Part shown: positions 6,393-12,960 of the stretch, in pieces
Numbering within the stretch: position 1 is the stretch's first letter
Layout: each line of letters starts with the position of its first letter
NCBI GenBank assembly: GCA_018061525.1
Contig: JAGOUB010000015.1
Location: 1-12,960, forward strand
Source of the DNA: Candidatus Peribacteraceae bacterium
GTDB lineage: Bacteria > Patescibacteriota > Gracilibacteria > Peribacterales > Peribacteraceae
DNA: 12,960 nt
Direction of reading: 5' to 3'
The notes under the pieces: generated by a model
Databases searched by the model: none
Told to the model about the DNA's origin: nothing
What the model saw: only the letters and a program-made list of their open reading frames with translations
Program-made: the position numbers and the translations under genes

Positions 6393-9300
6393 TCAGGAGC
6401 AACCAGAGGTGACGCCGCAATCGAGACAGACCTCGCAGGAGCCGTTGCGCTTCATCTTCATGCTGCTGCAGCCGCTGCACATCGAACCCGTGAAGCCCTG
6501 GAGCTTGGCCAGATCAATCTTGGTGGGGGCGGCCTCCTCCTCGGTGGCTAAGCCGGCGGCAATACCCGTCTGGACGGCCTCATGCTCGTCGGCGCTCTGA
6601 CCCTCGTCTACCACCGGCAGGCGCATCGCGAAGGCGTCGCGGCTCTTGCTACCCTCGGCATAAGCCTTCTCGACCAGCTCGTGGTTGTGGAGCTGCATGG
6701 CCTCGTCCTTGGTGAGGAACTTGAGGGCCATCCAGCGGGCGATGTAGTCCATGATCGACTTCACCATCGGGATCTCGCCGTTGGTCGTCATACCCATCGG
6801 CTCAAAGCGCGAGTGGGCGAGCTTGGCGCAGAGGACCTTGAGCGGGACGCCGTACTGCAGGTTCATCGACATCGACATGGCGAACATGTCCATCACGCCC
6901 GAGAGCGTGGAGCCTTCCTTGTTCATCTTGATGAAGAGCTCGCCGGGCTGGCCGTCCTCGAACAGTCCGACGGTCAAGTAGCCCTCGTGGCCGGCCACGG
7001 AGAACTTGTGCGTCAGCGCCGGGCGCTCGTCGGGCAGCTTGCGGCGGCGGGCGGCGGGCTTGTAGACGATCCTCTCGACGATCTTCTCGACCACCTTGGT
7101 CTCGGCCTTCTCGTCCTTAGAATCGGACGAGGTGGAAAGCACCTGGCTCAGTTTAGAGCCGTCGCGGTAGAGGGCGTTGGCCTTGATGGAGAGCTTCCAG
7201 CTGAGGAGGTAAGCGTTCTTCACGTCCTCGATGGTTGCCTCGCTGGGCAGGTTGATGGTCTTGCTGATGGCGCCGGAGATGAACGGCTGCGAGGCGGCCA
7301 TCATGCGGATGTGGCCTTCGTAGTGGATGAAGCGCTTGCCGCTCTTGCCGCAGCGGTTGGCGCAGTCGAAGACGCTCAGGTGCTCGTCGCGCAGGTGCGG
7401 GGCGCCCTCGATGGTCATATGGCCGCAGATCACCTCGTTGGCCTCGTCGATCTGCTCCTTGGAAAAGCCGAGCGCCTTGAGGAGGTTGAACGACTCGTCA
7501 GCCAGCTGGGCGTCGTTGAAGCCGAGGCGCTTCATGGTCTCGTCGCCGAGCGCGAAGCGGTTGAAGGCGAAGCCGATCTCGAAGACGGTGGAGAGCTGAG
7601 CCTCGATCTTGGCGATGTCGGCGTCGGTGAAGCCCTTATCCTTGAGCGACTGGCGGTTCACGTGCGGGGCGCCCTCCAGGCTGAGCGTGCCCATCACGTA
7701 GCGCATGATGTCGCGGACCTCGCCTTCCGCGTAGCCGAGGGCGTTGAGGGCCGGCTCGACGGACTGGTTGGCGATCTTCATGTAACCGCCGCCGGCGAGC
7801 TTCTTGAACTTCACGAGGGCGAAGTCGGGCTCCACGCCGGTGGTGTCGCAGTCCATGAGCAGACCGATCGTGCCCGTGGGGGCGATGACGGTGACCTGGG
7901 CGTTGCGGTAGCCGTGCTCCTGGCCCATCTCCAGCGCGCGGTCCCAGCACTCTTTGGCGGCCGTCAGGAGGCCCGGGGGGCAGACGTTCTGGTCGATGCC
8001 GACCGGCGGGACGTGCAGGTTCTCGTATTCCTTGGTGGGGGCGTCGTAGGCCGCACGGCGGTGGTTGCGGATGACGCGGAGCATGTGCTCGCGGTTAGGG
8101 GCGTAGCCGGGGAAGGCGCCCAGGTGGCGAGCCATCTCGGCCGAGGTGGCGTAGCTCTCGCCCGTCAGGATGGCGGTCAGCGCGGCGCAGATGGCGCGAC
8201 CCTGCTCGCTGTCGTAGGCGATGCCCATGCGCATGAGCATGGCGCCGAGGTTGGCGTAACCGAGACCGAGCGTGCGGAACTTGTAGCTCAGTTCGGCGAT
8301 CTCCTTGCTCGGGAACTGGGCCATGAGGACCGAGATCTCGAGGACGATCGTCCAGAGACGGATGGCGTGGCGGTACTTCTCAACTTCGAAGGCGCCGTTC
8401 TCGGCGTCGAAGAACTTGAGGAGGTTGAGCGAAGCGAGGTTGCAGGCCGTGTTATCGAGGAACATGTACTCGCTGCAGGGGTTAGAGGCGTTGATGCGGC
8501 CGTCGGCGGGGCAGGTGTGCCAGTCGTTGACGGTGGTGTCGTACTGCACGCCCGGATCGGCGCAGCTCCAAGCGGCGTAGGCGATCTGCTCCCAGAGATC
8601 CCTGGCTTTGAGCGTCTTGCTGGGTTTGGCCTCGCGGCCCTCCTTATCCGCCTTGCGGAGCTCCGTGCGCCAGTAGAGGTTCCAGTCGGCGTCGCGCTCC
8701 AGGGCCTCGAAGAAGTTCTGCGGAACGCGGACGGAGTTGTTGCTGTTCTGGCCGGAGACGGTGGCGTACGCGTCACCGTTGAAGTCGATGCTGTAGCCGG
8801 CCTTGCCGAGGGCGGCGACCTTCTTCTCCTCCTCTACCTTCCAGTTGATGAAGGTCTCGATGTCCGGGTGGTCGAGGTCGAGACAGACCATCTTGGCCGC
8901 GCGGCGCGTGGTGCCGCCCGACTTGATGGCGCCGGCAGCGCGGTCGCCGATCTTGAGCCAGCTCATCAGGCCCGAGCTCTTGCCGCCGCCGGAGAGGGGC
9001 TCGCCGTTGCCGCGCAGGCGGCTGAAGTTGGTGCCCGTGCCGGAGCCGTACTTGAAGAGGCGCGCCTCGCGGACCCACAGGTCCATGATGCCGCCCTCGT
9101 TCACCATGTCGTCATCGACGCTCTGGATGAAGCAGGCGTGGGGCTGGGGGTGCGTGTAGGAGTCCTCGCTCTTGCGGACCTCGCCGGTGTCGGGATCGAC
9201 GTAGTGGTGACCCTGGGCCGGACCCGTGATGCCGTAAGCGCTGTGCAGGCCGGTGTTGAACCACTGCGGGCTGTTCGGCGCGGCCATCTGGTGCACGAGC

Positions 9301-9785
9301 ATGTACGACATCTCATCCTCGAAGGCCTGGGCGTCCTGCTTGGTGGCAAAGTAGCCGTAGCTCTCACCCCAGTGGCGCCAGCAGCCGGCGAGGCGGCGGA
9401 CCACCTGGCGGACGCTGCGCTCGGGACCGGTGACGGGCAGGCCCTTTTCGTCGAGCTTGGGCGAGCCGTCGGCGTTGAACTGCGGCACGCCGGCCTTGCG
9501 GAAATACTTGGTGACGACGATGTCGGTGGCGACCTGGCTCCAGGTTGCCGGGATCTCGGCGTCCTGCATCTCGAAGATCACCGAGCCGTTCGTGTTCGTC
9601 ACGCGGCTGGTGCGGCGCTCGTAGGTCACCTCGTCGAGCGGGTCGCTACCCGGCGTGGTGAACAAGCGGGGAACCGAGAGGCCGCCATGCCGGTTCTGCT
9701 GACCGGCGGAACCGCCCTCCTCTTGAAGGTCATCACGAGTGTTCTTGCGGACGGTCTTGGTCTGGGCGGCGGCGTTCGGGTTCAT
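6393..9785 (-). CDS. nrdJ: Class II (adenosylcobalamin-dependent) ribonucleotide reductase
   Basis: Encodes 1130 residues. NrdJ reduces ribonucleotides to deoxyribonucleotides for DNA synthesis, using adenosylcobalamin to make a thiyl radical, and works with or without oxygen. C218 (in HPQPHACFIQSV) and C448 (in DNTACNLASLNL) are the redox pair; N435, C437 and E439 in NPCSE are the active-site residues, C437 being the radical-bearing cysteine. The phosphate-binding stretch APTGTIGLLMDCDTTGVEPD follows. The C-terminus (1103-1129) has six cysteines in CxxC and CxxCxxC arrangements ending SGCS, a zinc-ribbon-like tail with the shuttle cysteines for thioredoxin-type reductants. No ATP-cone is evident at the N-terminus. 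The start is MNPNAAAQTK at 9785; the frame stays open to a GTG at 9875, but that would run through the predicted promoter and NrdR sites. No Shine-Dalgarno precedes the ATG. No intein is present. Confidence 0.97.
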   Translation of the reverse strand: MNPNAAAQTKTVRKNTRDDLQEEGGSAGQQNRHGGLSVPRLFTTPGSDPLDEVTYERRTSRVTNTNGSVIFEMQDAEIPATWSQVATDIVVTKYFRKAGVPQFNADGSPKLDEKGLPVTGPERSVRQVVRRLAGCWRHWGESYGYFATKQDAQAFEDEMSYMLVHQMAAPNSPQWFNTGLHSAYGITGPAQGHHYVDPDTGEVRKSEDSYTHPQPHACFIQSVDDDMVNEGGIMDLWVREARLFKYGSGTGTNFSRLRGNGEPLSGGGKSSGLMSWLKIGDRAAGAIKSGGTTRRAAKMVCLDLDHPDIETFINWKVEEEKKVAALGKAGYSIDFNGDAYATVSGQNSNNSVRVPQNFFEALERDADWNLYWRTELRKADKEGREAKPSKTLKARDLWEQIAYAAWSCADPGVQYDTTVNDWHTCPADGRINASNPCSEYMFLDNTACNLASLNLLKFFDAENGAFEVEKYRHAIRLWTIVLEISVLMAQFPSKEIAELSYKFRTLGLGYANLGAMLMRMGIAYDSEQGRAICAALTAILTGESYATSAEMARHLGAFPGYAPNREHMLRVIRNHRRAAYDAPTKEYENLHVPPVGIDQNVCPPGLLTAAKECWDRALEMGQEHGYRNAQVTVIAPTGTIGLLMDCDTTGVEPDFALVKFKKLAGGGYMKIANQSVEPALNALGYAEGEVRDIMRYVMGTLSLEGAPHVNRQSLKDKGFTDADIAKIEAQLSTVFEIGFAFNRFALGDETMKRLGFNDAQLADESFNLLKALGFSKEQIDEANEVICGHMTIEGAPHLRDEHLSVFDCANRCGKSGKRFIHYEGHIRMMAASQPFISGAISKTINLPSEATIEDVKNAYLLSWKLSIKANALYRDGSKLSQVLSTSSDSKDEKAETKVVEKIVERIVYKPAARRRKLPDERPALTHKFSVAGHEGYLTVGLFEDGQPGELFIKMNKEGSTLSGVMDMFAMSMSMNLQYGVPLKVLCAKLAHSRFEPMGMTTNGEIPMVKSIMDYIARWMALKFLTKDEAMQLHNHELVEKAYAEGSKSRDAFAMRLPVVDEGQSADEHEAVQTGIAAGLATEEEAAPTKIDLAKLQGFTGSMCSGCSSMKMKRNGSCEVCLDCGVTSGCS

Positions 9786-9839
9786 GGAAAATAGAAGGAA
9801 TGGGTGAGAAGGGCCGGATCGGCCGCTTCGGCTCAGGAA

Positions 9840-9855
9840 ACACACTATGTTGTGT
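9840..9855. promoter_or_regulatory. NrdR box 1 (strong)
   Basis: ACACACTATGTTGTGT agrees with the NrdR-box consensus acaCwAtATaTwGtgt at 14 of 16 positions by my alignment. NrdR is the nucleotide-sensing zinc-finger/ATP-cone repressor of ribonucleotide reductase genes across bacteria. This box is 55 bases upstream of the nrdJ ATG, within the predicted leader. Confidence 0.8.
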
Positions 9856-9877
9856 CCTCCCTGTTCCAGGGACACAA
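9850..9877 (-). repeat. Inverted repeat between the two NrdR boxes
   Basis: TTGTGTCC (9850-9857) and GGACACAA (9870-9877) are perfect inverted copies, with CCCTG and CAGGG nested inside. In the nrdJ transcript most of this would lie at the extreme 5' end and could fold. The outer arms are the facing half-sites of the two NrdR boxes, so the symmetry may simply reflect the operator. Confidence 0.5.
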
Positions 9878-9887
9878 CCTATAGCAA
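9872..9887. promoter_or_regulatory. NrdR box 2 (weaker), overlapping the nrdJ -10
   Basis: ACACAACCTATAGCAA agrees with the same consensus at 11 of 16 positions, best in its first half. Its offset from box 1 is exactly 32 bp, three helical turns, the spacing typical of paired NrdR boxes. It covers the predicted extended -10 of nrdJ. Confidence 0.65.
9878..9886 (-). promoter_or_regulatory. Extended -10 promoter of nrdJ
   Basis: On the minus strand TGC followed by TATAGG forms an extended -10. Transcription would begin near 9871, giving a leader of about 86 bases. A TTGAAT lies upstream but only 14 bases away, short for a -35. The element lies wholly inside the second NrdR box, the arrangement expected of a repressor-controlled promoter. 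Confidence 0.5.
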
Positions 9888-10155
9888 TTTGCGCGACATT
9901 CAATTTTGCAGACTTGCGCTTTAAGGGAGATAGATCGAATGATATGAAGTCTGATTTTTCACGGCTTCTATTCGCAGTGAAACATCGCTCATTTTTTCGA
10001 GAAAGTCGCTGACTGTAAAAGTTGAACTATTAAGTAATACATGCGCGCAGGCCGCACCGGAGAGGTAAAGTCTGGATCACATCTCGTGCTCCAAGCGCAC
10101 TGAAAAGATTAAGAGGCCTTAATGTTTTCCGCTTCGTAGCGAGCAGAAGCAAGGG
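9888..10155. other. Intergenic stretch between nrdJ control region and the flavoprotein gene
   Basis: About 270 bases with no gene I can support; it is AT-richer than the coding DNA around it and holds several short T-runs (9955-9960 and 9991-9998). The only ordered element noticed is ATTAAG-AGGC-CTTAAT (10108-10123), a 16-base inverted repeat 45 bases before the flavoprotein ATG, at a place suited to an operator. No tRNA-like fold was recognised. Confidence 0.4.
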
Positions 10156-10161
10156 TACGAT
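10156..10161 (+). promoter_or_regulatory. -10 element of the flavoprotein gene, leaderless
   Basis: TACGAT ends seven bases before the ATG at 10169, so the expected transcription start falls on or beside the start codon. The -35 region (TTCGTA with a 17-base spacer) is weak and no Shine-Dalgarno is present. Confidence 0.4.
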
Positions 10162-10168
10162 CGCGGAC

Positions 10169-10870
10169 ATGAAGATCACCATCGTGGTGGCGGGCAACAA
10201 CCGCCCCAGCAACGCCGCCTTCCTCGCCGAGACATTCGCCGCCGGACTCAAGACCGCCCACTCCGACATCCAAATCACGACGCTCACGTTGGCCGAGCTC
10301 GATATCCCGCACTTCACGCTCGCCGCCTACGACCCCGACCATTCCCCTACCCCGGACACGCATAAACTGCACGAAGCCGTGAAGAACGCCGACGGCATCG
10401 TAGTCGCCAGCCCGGTCTGGAACTTCTCCGTGCCGGCGCATCTGAAGAACGCCCTCGACCACCTCGGCGCCGTCTGCCTGGACCAAGCGACGCACAGCAA
10501 GGGCCAGCTGAAGGACAAGCCCTGCATGTTTCTCTTCACGGGCGGCGCGCCGATGATCGCCTGGAAAGTGCTCCTCAACATCACGACCCTGCATGTCTCT
10601 GAGGCGTTCAAGTACTACGGTGCAGCCGTGGTCGGACGCCATTTTGAGCCGAAGTGTCTCCCGGGCCGGGGCAAGTTCGGCCTCGTGCTCGACCAGCGCG
10701 CCGACCTGCCGGAACGCATGGCCAAGAAGGCCGCCGCCTTCGGCCGGATCGTGGCCGCCTACCAAGCGACCGGTGCGCTGCCGCCCTTGGTCGCCCTGCG
10801 CCGGTCCGCAGCCACCTGGGCCTACCGCATCGGCAACCGGGTCATGTATCCGATCAGCAACGCCCAGTGA
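10169..10870 (+). CDS. NAD(P)H-dependent FMN reductase-like flavoprotein
   Basis: Encodes 233 residues of the flavodoxin-like NADPH-dependent FMN reductase family. The first strand KITIVVAG leads into the phosphate-binding loop GNNRPSN (9-15), equivalent to the GSxRxxS loop that holds FMN phosphate. The family signature SPVWNFSVPAHLKNALDHL is at residues 81-99, where the PxWNFSxPAxLKNxxD stretch lines the flavin and shapes the dimer. Members pass electrons from NAD(P)H to FMN, quinones, azo compounds or other acceptors; the natural substrate cannot be told from sequence. At 233 residues it is longer than many members, with a basic C-terminal extension (from about 205, RRSAATWAYRIGNRVMYPIS) that might contact membrane or nucleic acid. 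It is a single-gene unit converging on the TrpR-like regulator. Confidence 0.88.
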   Translation: MKITIVVAGNNRPSNAAFLAETFAAGLKTAHSDIQITTLTLAELDIPHFTLAAYDPDHSPTPDTHKLHEAVKNADGIVVASPVWNFSVPAHLKNALDHLGAVCLDQATHSKGQLKDKPCMFLFTGGAPMIAWKVLLNITTLHVSEAFKYYGAAVVGRHFEPKCLPGRGKFGLVLDQRADLPERMAKKAAAFGRIVAAYQATGALPPLVALRRSAATWAYRIGNRVMYPISNAQ

Positions 10871-10880
10871 GCCTCACTGG
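10864..10880. repeat. Palindrome covering two convergent stop codons
   Basis: CCAGTGAG and CTCACTGG are perfect inverted copies around one central base. The arms contain the TGA of the flavoprotein gene (10868-10870) and the TGA of the TrpR-like gene (10874-10876, minus). As RNA each strand could form a seven-base-pair hairpin with a three-base loop, without a U-tract. It arises because both genes end in a Gln codon and TGA. Confidence 0.6.
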
Positions 10881-11329
10881 CGGCCGAGGTACTTCTGCAG
10901 CGGTGACGTCCGCGGCAGAACGGTTTCAGGCGTGTCTGGAACTGATTCCGGCGCCTCGGACAGCTCTTTTTCGCCGCGCGGCGCACCGACGTCGGCCAGG
11001 GTAACGGGCCTGGGCTGCAGGCGATGGTGGCGATGGGCCTTGAGCACCGTGCGGTAGCCGCCTTCGCCGTTCTCCAAAAAGTGCGCCACGCGCGTAACGG
11101 TGGTAGTACTGGCGCCCGTGAGTTTGGCCACCTGGCGGTAGCTGTAGCCTTGGGCGATGAGCCGCGCCACTTCCAAACGCTCGCTCAAGGCCTGCAGTTC
11201 GCTCAGGGTGGCGACATCGCGCAGGAAGGCGGCGGTGTCGTCTTCGGTCTTGAGCGCGCGCAGAGCGGCCACCAGGCCGCGGAACCATGGCTCCTTGCGC
11301 CAACTGTCCTCAGTAAAGCGTCTCTTCAT
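10874..11329 (-). CDS. TrpR/YerC-like DNA-binding regulator with long tail
   Basis: Encodes 151 residues. Residues about 25-95 match the TrpR-like YerC/YecD family: an all-helical fold, LSELQALSERLEVARLIAQG, then a helix-turn-helix GYSYRQVAKLTGASTTTVTR (61-80) and the family end VAHFLENGEGGYRTVL. YerC-type proteins are dimeric DNA-binding proteins whose targets are mostly unknown; some carry the TrpR fold without sensing tryptophan, and no trp gene is nearby. From residue 100 a Pro, Glu and Arg-rich tail of about 50 residues, probably disordered, is added; the family is usually nearer 100 residues. A -10-like TAGAGT (11338-11343, minus) ends eight bases before the ATG, with AGGGA between that could act as a weak Shine-Dalgarno. 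Its stop lies 3 bp from that of the flavoprotein gene. Confidence 0.88.
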   Translation of the reverse strand: MKRRFTEDSWRKEPWFRGLVAALRALKTEDDTAAFLRDVATLSELQALSERLEVARLIAQGYSYRQVAKLTGASTTTVTRVAHFLENGEGGYRTVLKAHRHHRLQPRPVTLADVGAPRGEKELSEAPESVPDTPETVLPRTSPLQKYLGRQ

Positions 11330-11337
11330 GGTTCCCT

Positions 11338-11343
11338 ACTCTA
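11338..11343 (-). promoter_or_regulatory. -10-like element of the TrpR-like gene
   Basis: TAGAGT on the minus strand ends eight bases before the ATG at 11329. The short AGGGA within the gap is the only Shine-Dalgarno-like sequence seen close to a start in this window, though its spacing of three bases is tight. The -35 region is GC-rich and unconvincing. Confidence 0.35.
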
Positions 11344-11379
11344 CCGGGCGCCAGGCAGGGCGCGACGAAAACTCCCACG

Positions 11380-11403
11380 AAAAAGGCCCGGTCGCCCGGG
11401 CCT
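11380..11403 (-). terminator. Intrinsic terminator of fusA
   Basis: AGGCCCGG and CCGGGCCT form an eight-base-pair GC-rich stem around TCGC. Read on the minus strand it is followed by five T in a row (plus 11380-11384, the first pairing in the stem), the classic terminator layout, 25 bases after the fusA stop. On the plus strand CTTTCTT follows, so some two-way action is possible. It insulates fusA from the TrpR-like gene downstream. Confidence 0.88.
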
Positions 11404-11428
11404 CTTTCTTGATGCGATAGATGGCGGC

Positions 11429-12960
11429 TTAGCCGTTGCTGCGGCTGACAGCGACACCGGCGCGGGCCTTGATGACCTCCTCGGCCACGTTGCGCGGCAC
11501 GTCGGAGTAGTGGCTCGGCTCCATGGCGTAGCTGGCGCGGCCCTGCGTCATCGAGCGAAGCTCGGTGGCGTAGCCGAACATGGCGGCCAGAGGCACGAGA
11601 GCCTCGATGATCTTGGCCGTACCGCGGTCGAACTGGTTCTGGATGAGTCCACGGCGGGACGACAGGTCACCCATCACGTCGCCGAGGAACTCCTCGGGCG
11701 AGGTGACCTCGACCTTCATGATCGGCTCGAGCAGCACCGGGTCGGCCTTCTTGGCGGCCTCCTGGAAACCGATGGATGCGGCGAGCTTAAAGGCCATTTC
11801 GGACGAGTCGACGTCGTGGTAGGAACCGTCGAGCAGCTCCACCTTCACGTCCACCACCGGGAAGCCGGCGAGGATGCCGCGGCTCATACCCTCCTGGAAG
11901 CCCTTGTCGCACGGGGAGATGAACTCGCGGGGGATGCGGCCACCGACGACCTCGTTGACGAACTCGTAGCCCTTGCCCGCCTCCTGCGGGATGAGCTTGA
12001 AGACGACGTGGCCGTACTGACCGCGGCCACCGGTCTGCTTGGAGTACTTGTGCTCGCCCTCGATGGTCTTGCGGATGGTCTCGCGGTAGGCGACCTGCGG
12101 GTTGCCGACGGTCGTCTCGACCTTGAACTCGCGCTTCATGCGATCGACGATGATCTCCAGGTGGAGCTCACCCATTCCCGAGAGGACGGTCTGGCCGGTC
12201 TCCTCATCGGACTTCACGCGCAGGGTCGGATCCTCTTCCGTCAGCTTCTGGAGGGCGATGCCCATCTTCTCCTGGTCACCCTTAGTCTTAGGCTCGACGG
12301 CGAGCGAGATGACCGGCTCCGCAAAGGAGATGGCCTCAAGCTGCATGGGGTTGTCCTGGTCGCAGAGGGTGTCACCGGTGCGGACGTCCTTCAGACCGAT
12401 GGCGGCACCGATGTCGCCGGCCTCGATCTGCGGGATCTCCTCACGGGAGTTGGCATGTAGGCGGACGATGCGGCCCACGCGCTCGGTGTTGCCGTTACGG
12501 GTGTTGAGCATGGCCGTGCCCGTCTTGAAGATGCCGGAGTAGACGCGGATGAAGGTCAGGCGGCCGACGAACGGGTCGGTTGCGATCTTGAAGGCCAGCG
12601 CGGCAAGCGGCTGGTCGTTGCTGTGCTTGCGGGTGAGGGGGGCGCCGGTGGCGGGATCGGTTCCCTTGATGTCGGCGAGGTCGTTCGGCGAGGGCAGGAA
12701 GGCCGTGACGGCGTTGAGCACCAGCGGCACGCCCTTGTTCTGCAGCGAGGAGCCGCAGAGCACGGGGTAGAGCTTGTTGGCGCAGGTCGCCTGGCGGAGA
12801 CCGCGGAACATCTCCTCGTCGGAGAGGGCGCCGGTCTCGAGGAACTTGTCGATGAGGTCGTCGTTGGCCTCGGCGATCTTCTCGATGAGGACGGCGCGGT
12901 ACTCGAGCACCTGCTCCATCATCTCGGCGGGGATCGGGATCTCCTTGATGACTTCGCCCA
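11429..12960 (-). CDS. fusA: Translation elongation factor G (5' end outside window)
   Basis: About 510 codons of EF-G are visible; family members are near 700 residues, so roughly the first 190 (most of the GTPase domain) lie beyond the right edge. EF-G uses GTP to drive tRNA and mRNA translocation on the ribosome and, with RRF, recycles ribosomes. The visible part starts in the G domain insert (EIPIPAEMMEQVLEYR), passes the G5 motif CGSSLQNKGV, then domain II (LAALAFKIATDPFVGRLTF), domain III (TGQTVLSGMGELHLEII), domain IV with its loop SKQTGGRGQYGHV and SYHDVDSSEMAF, and domain V (PIMKVEVTSPEEFLGDVMGD). The frame remains open to the last base, which shows the apparent Met at 12922 is internal. 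The C-terminus carries an extra tail, AGVAVSRSNG, after the usual VIKAR. No neighbour of the usual str operon (rpsG, tuf) is seen downstream; a terminator follows directly. Confidence 0.97.
   Translation of the reverse strand, partial: GEVIKEIPIPAEMMEQVLEYRAVLIEKIAEANDDLIDKFLETGALSDEEMFRGLRQATCANKLYPVLCGSSLQNKGVPLVLNAVTAFLPSPNDLADIKGTDPATGAPLTRKHSNDQPLAALAFKIATDPFVGRLTFIRVYSGIFKTGTAMLNTRNGNTERVGRIVRLHANSREEIPQIEAGDIGAAIGLKDVRTGDTLCDQDNPMQLEAISFAEPVISLAVEPKTKGDQEKMGIALQKLTEEDPTLRVKSDEETGQTVLSGMGELHLEIIVDRMKREFKVETTVGNPQVAYRETIRKTIEGEHKYSKQTGGRGQYGHVVFKLIPQEAGKGYEFVNEVVGGRIPREFISPCDKGFQEGMSRGILAGFPVVDVKVELLDGSYHDVDSSEMAFKLAASIGFQEAAKKADPVLLEPIMKVEVTSPEEFLGDVMGDLSSRRGLIQNQFDRGTAKIIEALVPLAAMFGYATELRSMTQGRASYAMEPSHYSDVPRNVAEEVIKARAGVAVSRSNG

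Noticed and set aside
6582..9794. A 1070-codon open frame on the plus strand opposite nrdJ
   Set aside because: It mirrors nrdJ almost end to end; the translation is repetitive Val/Gly/Leu/Glu/Asp/Ala sequence typical of the complement of a GC-rich gene with strong codon bias, and no family motifs or start signals are seen.
9786..9875. Upstream extension of nrdJ to a GTG at 9875
   Set aside because: The added 30 residues are not family-like and would be encoded by the NrdR box 1 region; the predicted transcription start lies at or inside it.
9786..10168. Cobalamin riboswitch controlling nrdJ
   Set aside because: No B12-box-like sequence or long multi-stem layout was recognised and the leader from the predicted start is too short.
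11024..12460. A 478-codon open frame on the plus strand opposite the TrpR-like gene and fusA
   Set aside because: It spans two real genes and the fusA terminator, and its translation shows no recognisable domain.
1..12960. Local GC-skew switch near 3200 supporting an origin
   Set aside because: In the 60-base lines I counted by hand C tends to equal or exceed G on the coding strand whichever way the gene points, so the apparent switch follows gene orientation and gives no support for an origin.
1..12960. tRNA, rRNA, CRISPR arrays or insertion sequences
   Set aside because: No cloverleaf-like sequence, regularly spaced direct repeats, transposase motifs or terminal inverted repeats were found by eye on either strand.

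Overview
This window comes from a GC-rich bacterial chromosome and carries mostly housekeeping genes in short, mostly single-gene transcription units. It holds nine protein genes; those at the two window edges are incomplete. Three genes are firmly recognised: ychF (ribosome-associated ATPase), nrdJ (class II B12-dependent ribonucleotide reductase) and fusA (elongation factor G). UGA and UAA both act as ordinary stops. The mix of a YerC-type TrpR-like regulator, an RNHCP zinc protein, an S-layer-homology-like surface protein, class II RNR and almost no Shine-Dalgarno sites would fit a Patescibacteria (CPR) genome. That placement is inference; no rRNA gene is present to settle it.

Layout. 1-972 (-): secreted protein with an SLH-like region, running off the left edge. 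1093-2184 (+): ychF, converging with and overlapping a degenerate Nudix protein (2174-2674, -). 2802-3122 (+): RNHCP zinc protein. 3123-3373: a non-coding stretch with DnaA-box-like motifs, an AT-rich tract and a terminator. 3374-3817 (-) and 3998-6337 (+): a divergent pair made of a small helical protein and a 779-residue HEFGH zinc-metallopeptidase-like protein that is visibly AT-richer than its surroundings. 6393-9785 (-): nrdJ, ending in a strong hairpin and preceded by two NrdR boxes set 32 bp apart over its promoter. 10169-10870 (+): NAD(P)H-dependent FMN-reductase-like flavoprotein, converging 3 bp from a TrpR-like regulator (10874-11329, -). 11429-12960 (-): fusA, with its 5' end beyond the right edge.

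Two regulatory themes stand out. First, most genes have a sigma70-like -10 element only 6 to 8 bases before the ATG and no Shine-Dalgarno, which points to leaderless mRNAs; nrdJ is the exception, with a leader of about 86 nt under predicted NrdR control. Second, several 3' ends are marked by tight hairpins, some working on both strands. The best candidate for uncharacterised biology is the metallopeptidase-like gene with its divergent partner. The window contains no CRISPR array, tRNA, rRNA or insertion sequence that I could see.
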